Shown piece after piece: positions 40,772-49,208 of a stretch of DNA of 64,000 nucleotides. The DNA lies in NCBI GenBank assembly GCA_965119215.1, contig CBCPKK010000034.1:1-64000 (forward strand). Direction: 5' to 3'. A program made the translations under genes and the position numbers. The DNA is from Buttiauxella sp965119215 (GTDB taxonomy: Bacteria > Pseudomonadota > Gammaproteobacteria > Enterobacterales > Enterobacteriaceae). Every line of letters begins with the position of its first letter. The first letter of the stretch is position 1. Below the pieces are notes generated by a model, which was given only the letters and a program-made list of their open reading frames with translations, did not search any database and was not told where the DNA came from.

Positions 40772-41479
40772 TTAGCTGTTTTGTGCCTGGCAAGCCCGTA
40801 GCACGTATGGGTTATGATTGCCCTGAAGTTTGGCAATGCGCTCGTCGCGTTCGCACTCCCAGGTTGTAACCGGATATTGTTTATTCCATGCCTCAAACAG
40901 CTGAGTTTGCTGGCGAGAAAGGTTGAGCTGGTATTGGTCACGCATATAGAAGTAGGTGCGGGCGATAGCACCACGCGCACGCGCTGGCGGCTCGGCAACT
41001 TTTTCTTTGAAATCCACTTTCATTGCACATTGGCCGTACTGGCCTTCGCCGCCATTCCACTGGCTGTACATGAAGTTGTTACGGTCAGCATTCACTTCAC
41101 CTACCGCAGGTTGCAGGTTGTGCATATCGCTTTCCATTTTGCGATATTCAGGATCTTTAGCGCAGTTTTTCCGGCCGCCATCTTGCCAGCACTGGCGCTG
41201 ATGACCGAATTGCCAGGCCGGGACGACATGTTCCCATTCAATGCGTGTTGCACGGTTTTCATTTTTACGGACTTTGTAGCCGCAGGACTCAAGATCAGGA
41301 ACCCCTTTTTTGCCTTCCCAATTTATTTTGCATCCGCAATAGAAGTCACCAGGAGCATCGGCGTTCACCTTCACGCCAGCGGCTTTAGCCTGAGAGAAAT
41401 TGTTGATACCCGCGCTTAATGCAGAAAAAGAGGACAGAGCTGCAACAACTGCAACAGCCAAAAGATATTTGCGAGACAT
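40772..41479 (-). CDS. endA: Periplasmic DNA endonuclease I
   Basis: Cuts double-stranded DNA in the periplasm and is inhibited by tRNA. The product is 235 aa with a signal peptide at about residues 1-22 (cleavage near ALSA). The beta-beta-alpha metal nuclease site is RIEWEHVVPAWQFG with the catalytic histidine, supported by DMHNLQPAVGEVNADRNNF. Eight cysteines in the mature part allow disulfides. It is transcribed alone or with rsmE; a perfect hairpin separates them. Confidence 0.97.
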   Translation of the reverse strand: MSRKYLLAVAVVAALSSFSALSAGINNFSQAKAAGVKVNADAPGDFYCGCKINWEGKKGVPDLESCGYKVRKNENRATRIEWEHVVPAWQFGHQRQCWQDGGRKNCAKDPEYRKMESDMHNLQPAVGEVNADRNNFMYSQWNGGEGQYGQCAMKVDFKEKVAEPPARARGAIARTYFYMRDQYQLNLSRQQTQLFEAWNKQYPVTTWECERDERIAKLQGNHNPYVLRACQAQNS

Positions 41480-41571
41480 TTCCAGAATCCTTACTAAAAC
41501 ATGCCCGCACCCTACTTGAAGCGTTATTGGGATTCAATAAGCTAAATCAGGAAACTTTCAGATTAATATTT

Positions 41572-42087
41572 TTAATTACAGGGAGTTGTAGCGTCGGGTT
41601 TTAGCAAGTCGCCACAACGCACGCAGCGATATTCTGCTTCGCCTCGAACCACTCGATTATGGCGGCGAACGGTGAGTTGATGCAGTTGGCAACGGCAGCT
41701 ATAGGGGAAGGTATTTTTGCGCACGGATTGCACTTCAAACTGATGGGTACGGCGGGCGGGAACGCCGAGCACGGTTTCCATCATCCACTTCCACTCTTTA
41801 CCGTGAGGGGCTACGCGGCCAAAGTGTTTCCAGACCAACAAATGCGCCAGTTCATGCGGTACAACCTCGTCTATAAAGGTCTGCTGATTTTCCATTAACA
41901 ACACGGGGTTGAGGCGAATTTCGTAGCTGTCCATCCACGCCGTACCCGCAGCCGTGCCACGCTGTTGATACACCAGCTTCGGTTCCGGATAGTTACGGCC
42001 TAAGTGCAGATTTGCCTGCTGGAGTTTTTCCCGCAGGCAGCGCATAACGGCCTGTTGGATAGCGATAGAGAGTCTTGGGGATTTCAT
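41572..42087 (-). CDS. sprT: SprT-family zinc metalloprotease-like protein
   Basis: The product is 171 aa. The zinc site HELAH is in EVVPHELAHLLVWKHFG, with a third ligand region VAPHGKEWKWMM. The C-terminal zinc ribbon has cysteines in YSCRCQ and YRCVRCGDLL. Similar to eukaryotic Spartan; named in E. coli from an effect on bolA expression, with no firm bacterial substrate. The C-terminal tail KPDATTPCN is a few residues longer than E. coli's. It is flanked by endA and galP on the same strand, but with gaps of about 90 bases each. Confidence 0.95.
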   Translation of the reverse strand: MKSPRLSIAIQQAVMRCLREKLQQANLHLGRNYPEPKLVYQQRGTAAGTAWMDSYEIRLNPVLLMENQQTFIDEVVPHELAHLLVWKHFGRVAPHGKEWKWMMETVLGVPARRTHQFEVQSVRKNTFPYSCRCQLHQLTVRRHNRVVRGEAEYRCVRCGDLLKPDATTPCN

Positions 42088-42121
42088 AACGGCAGAGAAT
42101 AGTGCCAGGCGGAGCAGGGTG

Positions 42122-42151
42122 CAAGCCCCTCTCTGTTGGGAGAAGGGCTTG
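42122..42151. terminator. Hairpin between galP and sprT
   Basis: Outer arms CAAGCCC and GGGCTTG with inner TCTC/GAGA follow the galP stop codon on the minus strand. There is no U run; it is a likely 3' boundary or stabiliser of the galP message. Confidence 0.5.
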
Positions 42152-42170
42152 TGGTTCTTACTAGTAATAC

Positions 42171-43565
42171 TTAGTCGTGAGCACCAATCTCACGTAAACG
42201 ACGACCTTTCATCAGGTTACGCTCGATGTGTTCCAGGGAAACGTGTTTGGTTTCTGGAACCAGCCACAGAGTCAGAACAATGAAGAACAGGTTCAACGCC
42301 GCGTATACCCAGAAGGTATTTGCATTGCCCAGCGTGTTCAGCATGGTCAGGAACGTTGCTCCAACAATCATGTTCGCAATCCAGTTGGTTGCTGTAGAGC
42401 AAGTGATACCAAAATCGCGGCCTTTAAGCGGCTGAATTTCAGAACACAGTACCCAAATCAGCGGGCCAGCACTCATCGCAAAACCAATGATGAACATCAG
42501 CAGCATGGCGATGGCAAAGTATTGCGCGCCCTGGGAATGAATACCCACATGCAGCATCGTACCGAGAATGCCCATACCAACGGCCATAACCATGAAGCCC
42601 AGAACCAGCGTCGGTTTACGACCCCATCTGTCCACCAGGCCAATCGCAATGAAGGTTGCCAGTACGTTGACTAAACCAACGATGACGGTGCCCCACATTT
42701 GCTGCGTGGTGTTGGTAAAACCAGCGATTTCGAAGATTTTTGGTGCGTAGTACATGATGACGTTCATACCGGTGAACTGTTGCATCACCTGTAGCAGAAC
42801 ACCCAGGAACACGGCACGGCGGAAGTGGCTGTTTTCTTTAAACAGTGACCAGCCGCTTTGTTTAACTTGCAGACTTTCACGGATTTCTTCCAGCTCACGT
42901 TTGGCTTCGGCACTGGTATCGCGCAGGCGCAGAAGTACGCGCTCAGCATCGTGGAAGCGGCGTTTCGCGGCGAACCAGCGTGGGCTGTCTGGCAGGAAGA
43001 AGACACCAACCAACAAGATCAGCGCCGGGAGGGTGATAACGCCAAGCATCCAGCGCCATGAACCGCTGTAGCTGAATGCAGTGTCGGAAAGGTATGCGCC
43101 GAGGATACCGATGGTAATCATCAACTGGTACATCGAGATCATGCTGCCGCGAATTTTCTCCGGAGCAATCTCAGACAGATAAAGCGGAGCGGTATAAGAC
43201 GCAACACCGACTGCCAGCCCCAGCAATACGCGGGAAATAATCAGGATTTCGGTATTGGGCGCGAAAGCTGAACACAATGAACCGGCAACGAAAAGCACTG
43301 CGCCAATCATCAGGCTGTATTTACGCCCGATACGGAAGGAGAGCCAGCCACTGCCTACGGCACCGACTGCTGCGCCGAACATCATCGAACTAACAACCCA
43401 TTCTTGCTGATGTGCCGTTATCTGGAAATCTTTTGCGATAAACGGTAATGCACCGGCAATAACACCAATATCAAGGCCAAATAACAAACCGGCCAGGGCT
43501 GCAAGGAAACAGACGAAAAAGGTCATGCTTTTGTTCGAGCGCCCTTGTTTTTTTATGTCAGGCAT
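42171..43565 (-). CDS. galP: Galactose:H+ symporter GalP
   Basis: The product is 464 aa, identical in length to E. coli GalP, with 12 expected membrane helices. Sugar-porter signatures are LLFGLDIGVIAGALPFI (helix 1), GWLSFRIGRKYSLM (loop 2-3 R-x-G-R-R type), PLYLSEIAPEKIRG and SPRWFAAKRRFHDAE. Further ones are the QQFTGMNVIMYYAPKIF helix 7 motif, VDRWGRKPTL and VPETKHVSLEHIE. It imports galactose and glucose. The upstream region holds two GalR/GalS operators and a CRP site, so galactose induction and glucose repression are expected. Confidence 0.98.
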   Translation of the reverse strand: MPDIKKQGRSNKSMTFFVCFLAALAGLLFGLDIGVIAGALPFIAKDFQITAHQQEWVVSSMMFGAAVGAVGSGWLSFRIGRKYSLMIGAVLFVAGSLCSAFAPNTEILIISRVLLGLAVGVASYTAPLYLSEIAPEKIRGSMISMYQLMITIGILGAYLSDTAFSYSGSWRWMLGVITLPALILLVGVFFLPDSPRWFAAKRRFHDAERVLLRLRDTSAEAKRELEEIRESLQVKQSGWSLFKENSHFRRAVFLGVLLQVMQQFTGMNVIMYYAPKIFEIAGFTNTTQQMWGTVIVGLVNVLATFIAIGLVDRWGRKPTLVLGFMVMAVGMGILGTMLHVGIHSQGAQYFAIAMLLMFIIGFAMSAGPLIWVLCSEIQPLKGRDFGITCSTATNWIANMIVGATFLTMLNTLGNANTFWVYAALNLFFIVLTLWLVPETKHVSLEHIERNLMKGRRLREIGAHD

Positions 43566-43628
43566 AATGCTCTCCAGTTGAATTAGTAACTTTACCTGTG
43601 CTTAAGGGTAGGTTAACGCGACGTAAAA

Positions 43629-43650
43629 TTGTGTGATTCAACTCACGTTA
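43629..43650 (-). promoter_or_regulatory. CRP site of galP
   Basis: TGTGA, six bases, TCACG (43632-43647) is one mismatch from the CRP core consensus. It lies next to the proximal GalR operator and about 65-85 bases upstream of the galP start codon. Confidence 0.7.
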
Positions 43651-43666
43651 GTGTAATCGGTTACAC
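43651..43666 (-). promoter_or_regulatory. Proximal GalR/GalS operator of galP
   Basis: GTGTAATCGGTTACAC matches the GalR/GalS consensus GTGKAANCGNTTNCAC at every defined position. It directly adjoins the CRP site. Confidence 0.88.
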
Positions 43667-43833
43667 TAATGTCAAGAAGTGTATGTGTAACTTTATTATG
43701 TAAAACAGAGAGTTATTTGCATAAAATAAAACCAAAAATTAGCACTACGGACAAATCTGAAAGATTTTGTAACTAGTGCAGCAACAAGTTGTTGTCATGA
43801 AGAATAATCTTAATTAATACTCGATCAACATCA

Positions 43834-43849
43834 ATGTAACCGCTTTCAC
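43834..43849 (-). promoter_or_regulatory. Distal GalR/GalS operator of galP
   Basis: ATGTAACCGCTTTCAC matches the operator consensus except the first base. It is 183 bases upstream of the proximal operator, which would allow a repression loop between the two. The stretch between them (43667-43833) is AT-rich with no other gene. Confidence 0.72.
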
Positions 43850-43911
43850 TGCTGGTTGTTTGTCAGGTGAAGGATTGATTCAGGGAGGGCAGGGAGTGGG
43901 TCTGGGGAGCG

Positions 43912-43944
43912 AAAAACAAAAGGCCAGCAGAGCGCTGGCCTTTT
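43912..43944 (-). terminator. Rho-independent terminator of metK
   Basis: On the minus strand the arms AAAAGGCCAGC and GCTGGCCTTTT surround a GCTCT loop and are followed by GTTTTTC. It is T-rich on both sides, so it could work in both directions. It begins 22 bases after the metK stop codon. Confidence 0.88.
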
Positions 43945-43966
43945 ACGTTTAGTGTACTGACAGGCT

Positions 43967-45121
43967 TTATTTCAGACCGGCAGCATCACGCAGCAATTCT
44001 GCTTTGTCGGTTTTTTCCCAAGGGAAATGCTCACGACCAAAGTGACCGTATGCTGCGGTTTCTTTGTAGATTGGGTGCAGCAGATCCAGCATCTGGATCA
44101 GGCCGTATGGACGCAGGTCGAAGAACTCACGCACCAGCAGGGTCAGTTGTTCGGTAGAGATTTTCTCAGTACCGAAAGTTTCAACCATGATGGAGGTTGG
44201 CTCAGCTACGCCGATTGCGTAAGAAACCTGGATTTCACAGCGGTCTGCAAGACCTGCAGCAACGATGTTTTTCGCCACATAGCGAGCCGCGTACGCTGCA
44301 GAACGGTCAACTTTAGACGGATCTTTACCAGAGAACGCGCCGCCGCCGTGACGAGCCATGCCGCCGTAGGTATCAACGATAATTTTACGACCGGTCAGAC
44401 CGCAGTCGCCCATTGGGCCACCGATAACAAAACGGCCAGTCGGGTTGATGAAGAATTTGGTGCTGGCAGTCAGCCATTCAGCAGGCAGAACCGGCTTAAT
44501 GATCTCTTCCATGACCGCTTCATGCAGGTCTTTTTGCGACACATCTTCAGAGTGCTGAGTAGACAGAACAACCGCATCAATACCGACAATGTTGCCATTG
44601 TCATACTGGAAGGTGACCTGGCTTTTTGCATCCGGGCGTAACCATTTCAGGGTGCCGTTTTTACGAACTTCAGCCTGGCGTTGAACCAGACGGTGTGCGT
44701 AGGTGATTGGCGCTGGCATCAGCACGTCGGTTTCGTTGGTCGCATAACCAAACATCAGGCCCTGGTCGCCCGCACCTTGTTCCAGCGGATCGGTACGGTC
44801 AACGCCCTGGTTGATATCCGGGGACTGTTTGCCGATAGCGCTTAATACTGCACAAGAATTGGCATCAAAGCCCATATCAGAATGCACGTAACCGATTTCA
44901 CGCACGGTGTTACGGGTGATTTCTTCGATATCAACCCATGCGCTGGTGGTGATTTCGCCACCGACCATTACCATGCCGGTTTTGACGTAAGTCTCACACG
45001 CTACGCGTGCTTTCGGGTCCTGTTCGAGGATTGCGTCAAGTACCGCATCGGAGATTTGGTCAGCGATTTTATCGGGATGCCCTTCTGATACAGACTCGGA
45101 CGTAAAGAGGTGTTTGGCCAT
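43967..45121 (-). CDS. metK: S-adenosylmethionine synthetase
   Basis: Makes SAM from methionine and ATP; essential. The product is 384 aa and full length. Signatures are FTSESVSEGHPDKIADQISDA at the N-terminus, the hexapeptide GAGDQGLMFGYA, and the nonapeptide-type GGAFSGKDPSKVDRSAAY. The ATP P-loop-like segment GGPMGDCGLTGRKI is also present. SAM from here feeds the methyltransferases RsmA and RsmE in the same window and polyamine synthesis. The long leader upstream holds tandem MetJ boxes, so methionine/SAM repression is expected. Confidence 0.99.
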   Translation of the reverse strand: MAKHLFTSESVSEGHPDKIADQISDAVLDAILEQDPKARVACETYVKTGMVMVGGEITTSAWVDIEEITRNTVREIGYVHSDMGFDANSCAVLSAIGKQSPDINQGVDRTDPLEQGAGDQGLMFGYATNETDVLMPAPITYAHRLVQRQAEVRKNGTLKWLRPDAKSQVTFQYDNGNIVGIDAVVLSTQHSEDVSQKDLHEAVMEEIIKPVLPAEWLTASTKFFINPTGRFVIGGPMGDCGLTGRKIIVDTYGGMARHGGGAFSGKDPSKVDRSAAYAARYVAKNIVAAGLADRCEIQVSYAIGVAEPTSIMVETFGTEKISTEQLTLLVREFFDLRPYGLIQMLDLLHPIYKETAAYGHFGREHFPWEKTDKAELLRDAAGLK

Positions 45122-45252
45122 GTTTTATTCACCCTAAGAGAATTAGGTTAGTGCAGACTACCGCTAATTGGCGCTCGCATCAGTTCGATGTACTGATTTA
45201 TGGAGTATTTGCCGCAGGTTTAATTTCAGGCAGTCTAACAGTTAATCGGTAT

Positions 45253-45276
45253 AGATGGATTAACATCTGGACGTCT
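45253..45276 (-). promoter_or_regulatory. Tandem MetJ operator (met boxes) of metK
   Basis: Read on the minus strand, three adjacent 8-mers AGACGTCC, AGATGTTA and ATCCATCT match the met box AGACGTCT at 7, 5 and 5 positions. They are in register without gaps, as MetJ requires. They lie about 130-155 bases upstream of the metK start. Confidence 0.72.
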
Positions 45277-45543
45277 ATTCTAGGTTATCCATTAATCAGA
45301 TTACCAGTGATTTTTGCGTCTGCAAGTTTCAGCAAATAAACTCAGGTGGCAAATTTTACTGACAGTCACACAAACCAGGGATTTTTGTTTTGCAATTATG
45401 GGCTGTTATCGGTATAAAGCGGCGCGCGCGGCTCATTCAAAAGCACACGATTTTTCGTGCTGCCACTTCCAGCCGGGTTGAGCAAATTTCTTAGCTTTGG
45501 CTTGTCGCACGCCTGAACGGTGTGTGTGGAGGTGATACGATTG

Positions 45544-45696
45544 ATGAACTGCCGTTTTTTCATGAACAATAATGCGCAAAATCTGGCGACCCGCCTGGTC
45601 GCGCATATGCCCCTCGCAACCTGCATCTCTATGCTACTTTCCAGCCGATGTTATACCCATCTCGGCGCTTCTCAGGATTCTCGGGCCGGTCATTGA
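45544..45696 (+). CDS. Candidate 50-aa small protein between metK and yqgB
   Basis: The frame starts MNCRFFMNNNAQNLATRL and ends at a TGA; a TTG one codon earlier is also usable. A nine-base anti-Shine-Dalgarno complement, GGAGGTGAT, lies upstream with GGAGG eight bases from the TTG and eleven from the ATG. The middle (VAHMPLATCISMLLSS) is hydrophobic and could insert in a membrane. E. coli has the poorly characterised short genes yqgC and yqgD in this interval; I cannot confirm homology. It is on the same strand as yqgB-speA and ends about 100 bases before yqgB. The rest of 45277-45543 shows no gene. Confidence 0.4.
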   Translation: MNCRFFMNNNAQNLATRLVAHMPLATCISMLLSSRCYTHLGASQDSRAGH

Positions 45697-45798
45697 TCGC
45701 CGTGATAACTGAACAAGGGCTCTCTTGTCTTTGACAGGAGTATTCTCGTGGTTTCACCGACCCGTCCTGCGGAGCTCGGTAACGTGTTTTACAATGAT

Positions 45799-45945
45799 AT
45801 GAAAAAGAAACCGGTCGCACAGTCTATCTGTCAGCGTCTTATGCTGCCATTACGCGCTGTTAATGGGTTGTTATTGCGGGATACCCCTGCGATAGTAGTC
45901 AACTGTTTTGCACATTCGTCTAAATTTGAGGTTCGCCATGTCTGA
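45799..45945 (+). CDS. yqgB: Small acidic-response protein YqgB
   Basis: The product is 48 aa. The start MKKKPVAQ and the internal AIVVNCF are the same as in E. coli YqgB (43 aa), which overlaps the speA start in the same way. Here the stop TGA lies within the first codons of speA (ATGTCTGA), so the two frames overlap by 8 bases and are probably coupled. The function is not established; its place suggests a leader-like role in speA expression. The middle part differs from E. coli's. Confidence 0.8.
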   Translation: MKKKPVAQSICQRLMLPLRAVNGLLLRDTPAIVVNCFAHSSKFEVRHV

Positions 45946-47914
45946 CAAAATCTCTTCTGTTTCGGGTTCGTCAGTGGGCGAGCAGGATGTACACCGCTCC
46001 ATGCAGGAGGTTGCCATGAGCTCCCAGGAAGCCAGCAAGATGCTGCGTACTTACAATATTGCCTGGTGGGGCAATAACTATTACGACGTCAACGAATTAG
46101 GTCACATTACCGTTTGCCCGGACCCGGATGTCCCAGAGGCGCGTGTTGATCTCGCTGAACTCGTAAAAGCCCGTGAAGCACAGGGGCAGCGTTTGCCTGC
46201 ACTGTTCTGCTTCCCGCAGATTTTGCAGCACCGCCTGCGTTCTATTAACGCCGCGTTTAAACGTGCTCGCGAATCTTACGGTTATAACGGCAACTACTTC
46301 CTTGTTTACCCGATTAAGGTGAATCAGCATCGCCGCGTGATTGAGTCTTTGATTCACTCTGGCGAGCCGCTGGGCCTGGAAGCGGGTTCTAAAGCTGAAT
46401 TAATGGCAGTGCTGGCGCATGCGGGCATGACGCGTTCGGTGATTGTCTGTAACGGCTATAAAGACCGTGAATATATCCGTCTGGCACTCATCGGCGAGAA
46501 AATGGGCCATAAGGTCTATCTGGTCATCGAGAAGATGTCAGAAATTCGCATCGTGCTGGAAGAAGCCGAGCGTCTGAATGTAGTGCCACGTCTTGGTGTG
46601 CGCGCGCGTCTGGCGTCACAAGGCTCCGGCAAATGGCAGTCTTCTGGCGGCGAAAAATCCAAATTTGGCCTGGCGGCGACTCAGGTTCTGCAACTGGTTG
46701 AAATGCTGCGTGAAGCGGGCCGTATCGACAGCCTGCAATTGCTGCACTTCCACCTGGGTTCGCAAATGGCGAACATTCGCGATATCGCAACCGGCGTTCG
46801 TGAATCTGCACGCTTCTATGTTGAGCTGCACAAGATGGGCGTTAACATTGAATGCTTCGATGTCGGCGGCGGTCTGGGCGTGGACTACGAAGGGACGCGT
46901 TCTCAGTCAGATTGTTCGGTCAACTATGGCCTGAATGAATACGCCAACAACATCATCTGGGCAATCGGTGATGCGTGTGAAGAAAACGGTTTACCGCACC
47001 CAACGGTGATCACCGAATCGGGACGCGCGGTTACCGCTCACCACACGGTGTTGGTTTCGAACATCATCGGTGTTGAACGCAACGAATACACTACGCCAAC
47101 GGCTCCTGCTGAAGACGCACCGCGTGCGCTGCAAAGTATGTGGGAAACCTGGGGCGAAATGCACGAGCCGAACAACCGTCGCTCGCTGCGTGAATGGCTG
47201 CACGACAGCCAGATTGATTTGCACGATATCCACACCGGTTACGCGGCAGGGAGTTTCTCTTTGCAAGAACGCGCCTGGGCGGAGCAGCTTTATCTGAGCA
47301 TGTGCCATGAAATCCAGCGCCTGCTGGACCCAAGCAACCGTGCACACCGTCCGATTATTGACGAACTGCAAGAACGTATGGCGGATAAGATTTACGTCAA
47401 CTTCTCACTGTTCCAGTCAATGCCGGATGCGTGGGGTATCGATCAACTGTTCCCGGTACTGCCACTTGAAGGGCTGAATCAGGTTCCTGAGCGTCGCGCT
47501 GTGCTGCTGGATATCACTTGTGACTCCGACGGTGCTATCGACCATTACATCGATGGTGACGGTATTGCGACCACCATGCCGATGCCGGAGTACGACGCCG
47601 ACAACCCGCCACTGCTGGGCTTCTTTATGGTTGGCGCATACCAGGAAATTCTGGGCAACATGCACAACCTGTTCGGCGATACCGAAGCGGTAGACGTGTT
47701 CGTGTTCCCTGACGGCAGCGTGGAAGTTGAGCTGTCTGATGAAGGCGATACCGTGGCGGACATGCTGCGCTATGTGCAACTTGACCCGGATACCCTGCTG
47801 AAACATTTCCGCGATCAGGTGAAACAAACCGATCTGGATGCAGGCTTGCAGCAGCAATTCCTCGAAGAGTTTGAGGCTGGATTGTACGGCTATACTTATC
47901 TGGAAGACGAGTAA
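45938..47914 (+). CDS. speA: Biosynthetic arginine decarboxylase
   Basis: PLP enzyme making agmatine from arginine, the first step of the agmatine route to putrescine; SpeB performs the next. The product is 658 aa from the ATG at 45938 (MSDKISSVSGSSVGEQDV), equal to E. coli in length. The alanine-racemase-type barrel has the PLP lysine in YPIKVNQHRR. GSKAELMAVL, HFHLGSQMANI and the PLP phosphate site DVGGGLGVDYEG follow. The C-terminal domain has the active-site cysteine segment LLDITCDSDGAIDHY. It is separated from speB by an ERIC and a strong terminator, so speB needs its own promoter. Confidence 0.99.
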   Translation: MSDKISSVSGSSVGEQDVHRSMQEVAMSSQEASKMLRTYNIAWWGNNYYDVNELGHITVCPDPDVPEARVDLAELVKAREAQGQRLPALFCFPQILQHRLRSINAAFKRARESYGYNGNYFLVYPIKVNQHRRVIESLIHSGEPLGLEAGSKAELMAVLAHAGMTRSVIVCNGYKDREYIRLALIGEKMGHKVYLVIEKMSEIRIVLEEAERLNVVPRLGVRARLASQGSGKWQSSGGEKSKFGLAATQVLQLVEMLREAGRIDSLQLLHFHLGSQMANIRDIATGVRESARFYVELHKMGVNIECFDVGGGLGVDYEGTRSQSDCSVNYGLNEYANNIIWAIGDACEENGLPHPTVITESGRAVTAHHTVLVSNIIGVERNEYTTPTAPAEDAPRALQSMWETWGEMHEPNNRRSLREWLHDSQIDLHDIHTGYAAGSFSLQERAWAEQLYLSMCHEIQRLLDPSNRAHRPIIDELQERMADKIYVNFSLFQSMPDAWGIDQLFPVLPLEGLNQVPERRAVLLDITCDSDGAIDHYIDGDGIATTMPMPEYDADNPPLLGFFMVGAYQEILGNMHNLFGDTEAVDVFVFPDGSVEVELSDEGDTVADMLRYVQLDPDTLLKHFRDQVKQTDLDAGLQQQFLEEFEAGLYGYTYLEDE

Positions 47915-47918
47915 ATTG

Positions 47919-48106
47919 CTCGTCATACTTCAAGCTGCAGGGGTGTTGGCTGCACTCACAAACCCCAGTCACTTACTTAAGTAAGCTCCTGGGGATTTGC
48001 TTCCTTGCCGCGTTACTCGGCCTTTGGCCTCGCCCCTTCGGGGCCAGCGCAAGCGCTGTTCAAAAACGCTTTAAGCGTTTTAGTCCTGCAACTCGAATTA
48101 TTAGAG
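47919..48106. repeat. Long-form ERIC element between speA and speB
   Basis: The left part (CGTCATACTTCAAGCTGCAG, then CCCCAGTCACTTACTT and AAGCTCCTGGGGATTTG) and the right end (CTGCAACTCGAATTATTAG) are ERIC. About 70 bases (48015-48085) are inserted between the central palindrome and the right arm. This block is made almost entirely of small hairpins, listed in the findings. It starts about 5 bases after the speA stop codon. Confidence 0.88.
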
Positions 48107-48174
48107 TAATTAGTGTACAAATAAGGCTCTGTTCGGCGATAATCCGCGCCAACAAGCAGTCTGCGAATATCCAG

Positions 48175-48217
48175 TCCCTTCCTCGTCGGGTTTAACGACG
48201 CGGAAGGGATTTTTTTT
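48175..48217 (+). terminator. Strong Rho-independent terminator upstream of speB
   Basis: A 14-bp stem with a single mismatch (TCCCTTCC-T-CGTCG against CGACG-C-GGAAGGGA) and a GGTTTAA loop is followed by eight T. It should end the speA transcript after the ERIC. It lies 36 bases before the speB ATG, leaving very little room for a speB promoter downstream of it; that promoter may overlap the T run (TTGACA at 48216-48221). Confidence 0.9.
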
Positions 48218-48252
48218 GACATAATTTCAACTATTCACCGCGAGGTCAGACA

Positions 48253-49173
48253 ATGAGCACCTTAGGCCATCAATACGATAACTCCCTGGTATCCAATGCC
48301 TTCGGTTTTTTACGTTTTCCGCTGAACTTCATGCCCTACGACAGCGATGCCGATTGGGTAATCACTGGCGTTCCGTTTGATGCGGCAACTTCTGGCCGTG
48401 CGGGCGGGCGTCATGGTCCTGCGGCTATTCGTCAGGTTTCTACCAACCTGGCGTGGGAAGGCAACCGCTTCCCGTGGAACTTCGATGTGCGTGAACGTCT
48501 GAACGTTGTTGACTGTGGCGACCTGGTTTACGCCTTCGGTGACGCGCGTGATATGAGCGAGCGCCTGCAAGCCCATGCCGAAAAACTGCTGGCTGCGGGT
48601 AAACGTATGCTCTCTTTCGGTGGCGACCACTTCGTGACTCTGCCACTGCTGCGCGCTCACGCTAAGCACTTTGGTAAAATGGCGCTGGTGCATTTCGATG
48701 CCCACACAGATACCTACGCGAACGGTTGCGAGTTTGACCACGGCACCATGTTCTACACCGCGCCAAACGAAGGTCTGATCGATCCGAACCATTCTGTGCA
48801 GATTGGTATTCGTACCGAGTTCGACAAAGACAACGGTTTTACCGTGCTGGATGCAGGCCAGGTCAATGACCGTACCGTTGATGACATTCTGGCTCAGGTG
48901 AAGCAGATTGTTGGCGATATGCCGGTTTACCTGACCTTTGATATCGACTGCCTGGACCCTGCTTTTGCGCCAGGTACCGGTACGCCGGTTATCGGTGGTT
49001 TGACGACCGATCGCGCTCTGAAACTGGTTCGCGGTTTGAAAGACTTGAACATCGTAGGTATGGACGTAGTGGAAGTTTCTCCAGCTTACGATCAGTCTGA
49101 AATCACAGCTTTGGCGGGTGCGACGTTGGCACTGGAAATGCTGTACATCCAGGCTGCTAAAAAAGGCGAATAA
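48253..49173 (+). CDS. speB: Agmatinase
   Basis: Manganese ureohydrolase splitting agmatine into putrescine and urea. The product is 306 aa. The metal ligands are in SFGGDHFVTLPLL (His), VHFDAHTDTY (Asp, His, Asp) and LTFDIDCLDPAFAPGTGTP (two Asp), the three signatures of the arginase/agmatinase family. It continues the pathway started by SpeA. The spacing of the two genes and the strong terminator between them point to separate transcription. Confidence 0.98.
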   Translation: MSTLGHQYDNSLVSNAFGFLRFPLNFMPYDSDADWVITGVPFDAATSGRAGGRHGPAAIRQVSTNLAWEGNRFPWNFDVRERLNVVDCGDLVYAFGDARDMSERLQAHAEKLLAAGKRMLSFGGDHFVTLPLLRAHAKHFGKMALVHFDAHTDTYANGCEFDHGTMFYTAPNEGLIDPNHSVQIGIRTEFDKDNGFTVLDAGQVNDRTVDDILAQVKQIVGDMPVYLTFDIDCLDPAFAPGTGTPVIGGLTTDRALKLVRGLKDLNIVGMDVVEVSPAYDQSEITALAGATLALEMLYIQAAKKGE

Positions 49174-49180
49174 GTGTTTT

Positions 49181-49202
49181 GACCGCCCTGATAAGGGCGG
49201 TC
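49181..49202. terminator. Hairpin shared by convergent speB and loiP
   Basis: Perfect 9-bp arms GACCGCCCT and AGGGCGGTC enclose a GATA loop. It lies 8 bases after the speB stop and 7 bases before the end of loiP. On the minus strand it is followed by AAAACACTT, on the plus strand by ATGCGTTTA, so T runs are weak on both sides. Confidence 0.65.
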
Positions 49203-49208
49203 ATGCGT

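Noticed and set aside
45151..45339. Frame of 62 codons in the metK leader on the plus strand
   Set aside because: It covers the MetJ boxes and the metK promoter and has no ribosome site.
45396..45626. Minus-strand frame of 76 codons opposite the candidate small protein
   Set aside because: No ribosome site; the plus-strand frame has far better start signals.
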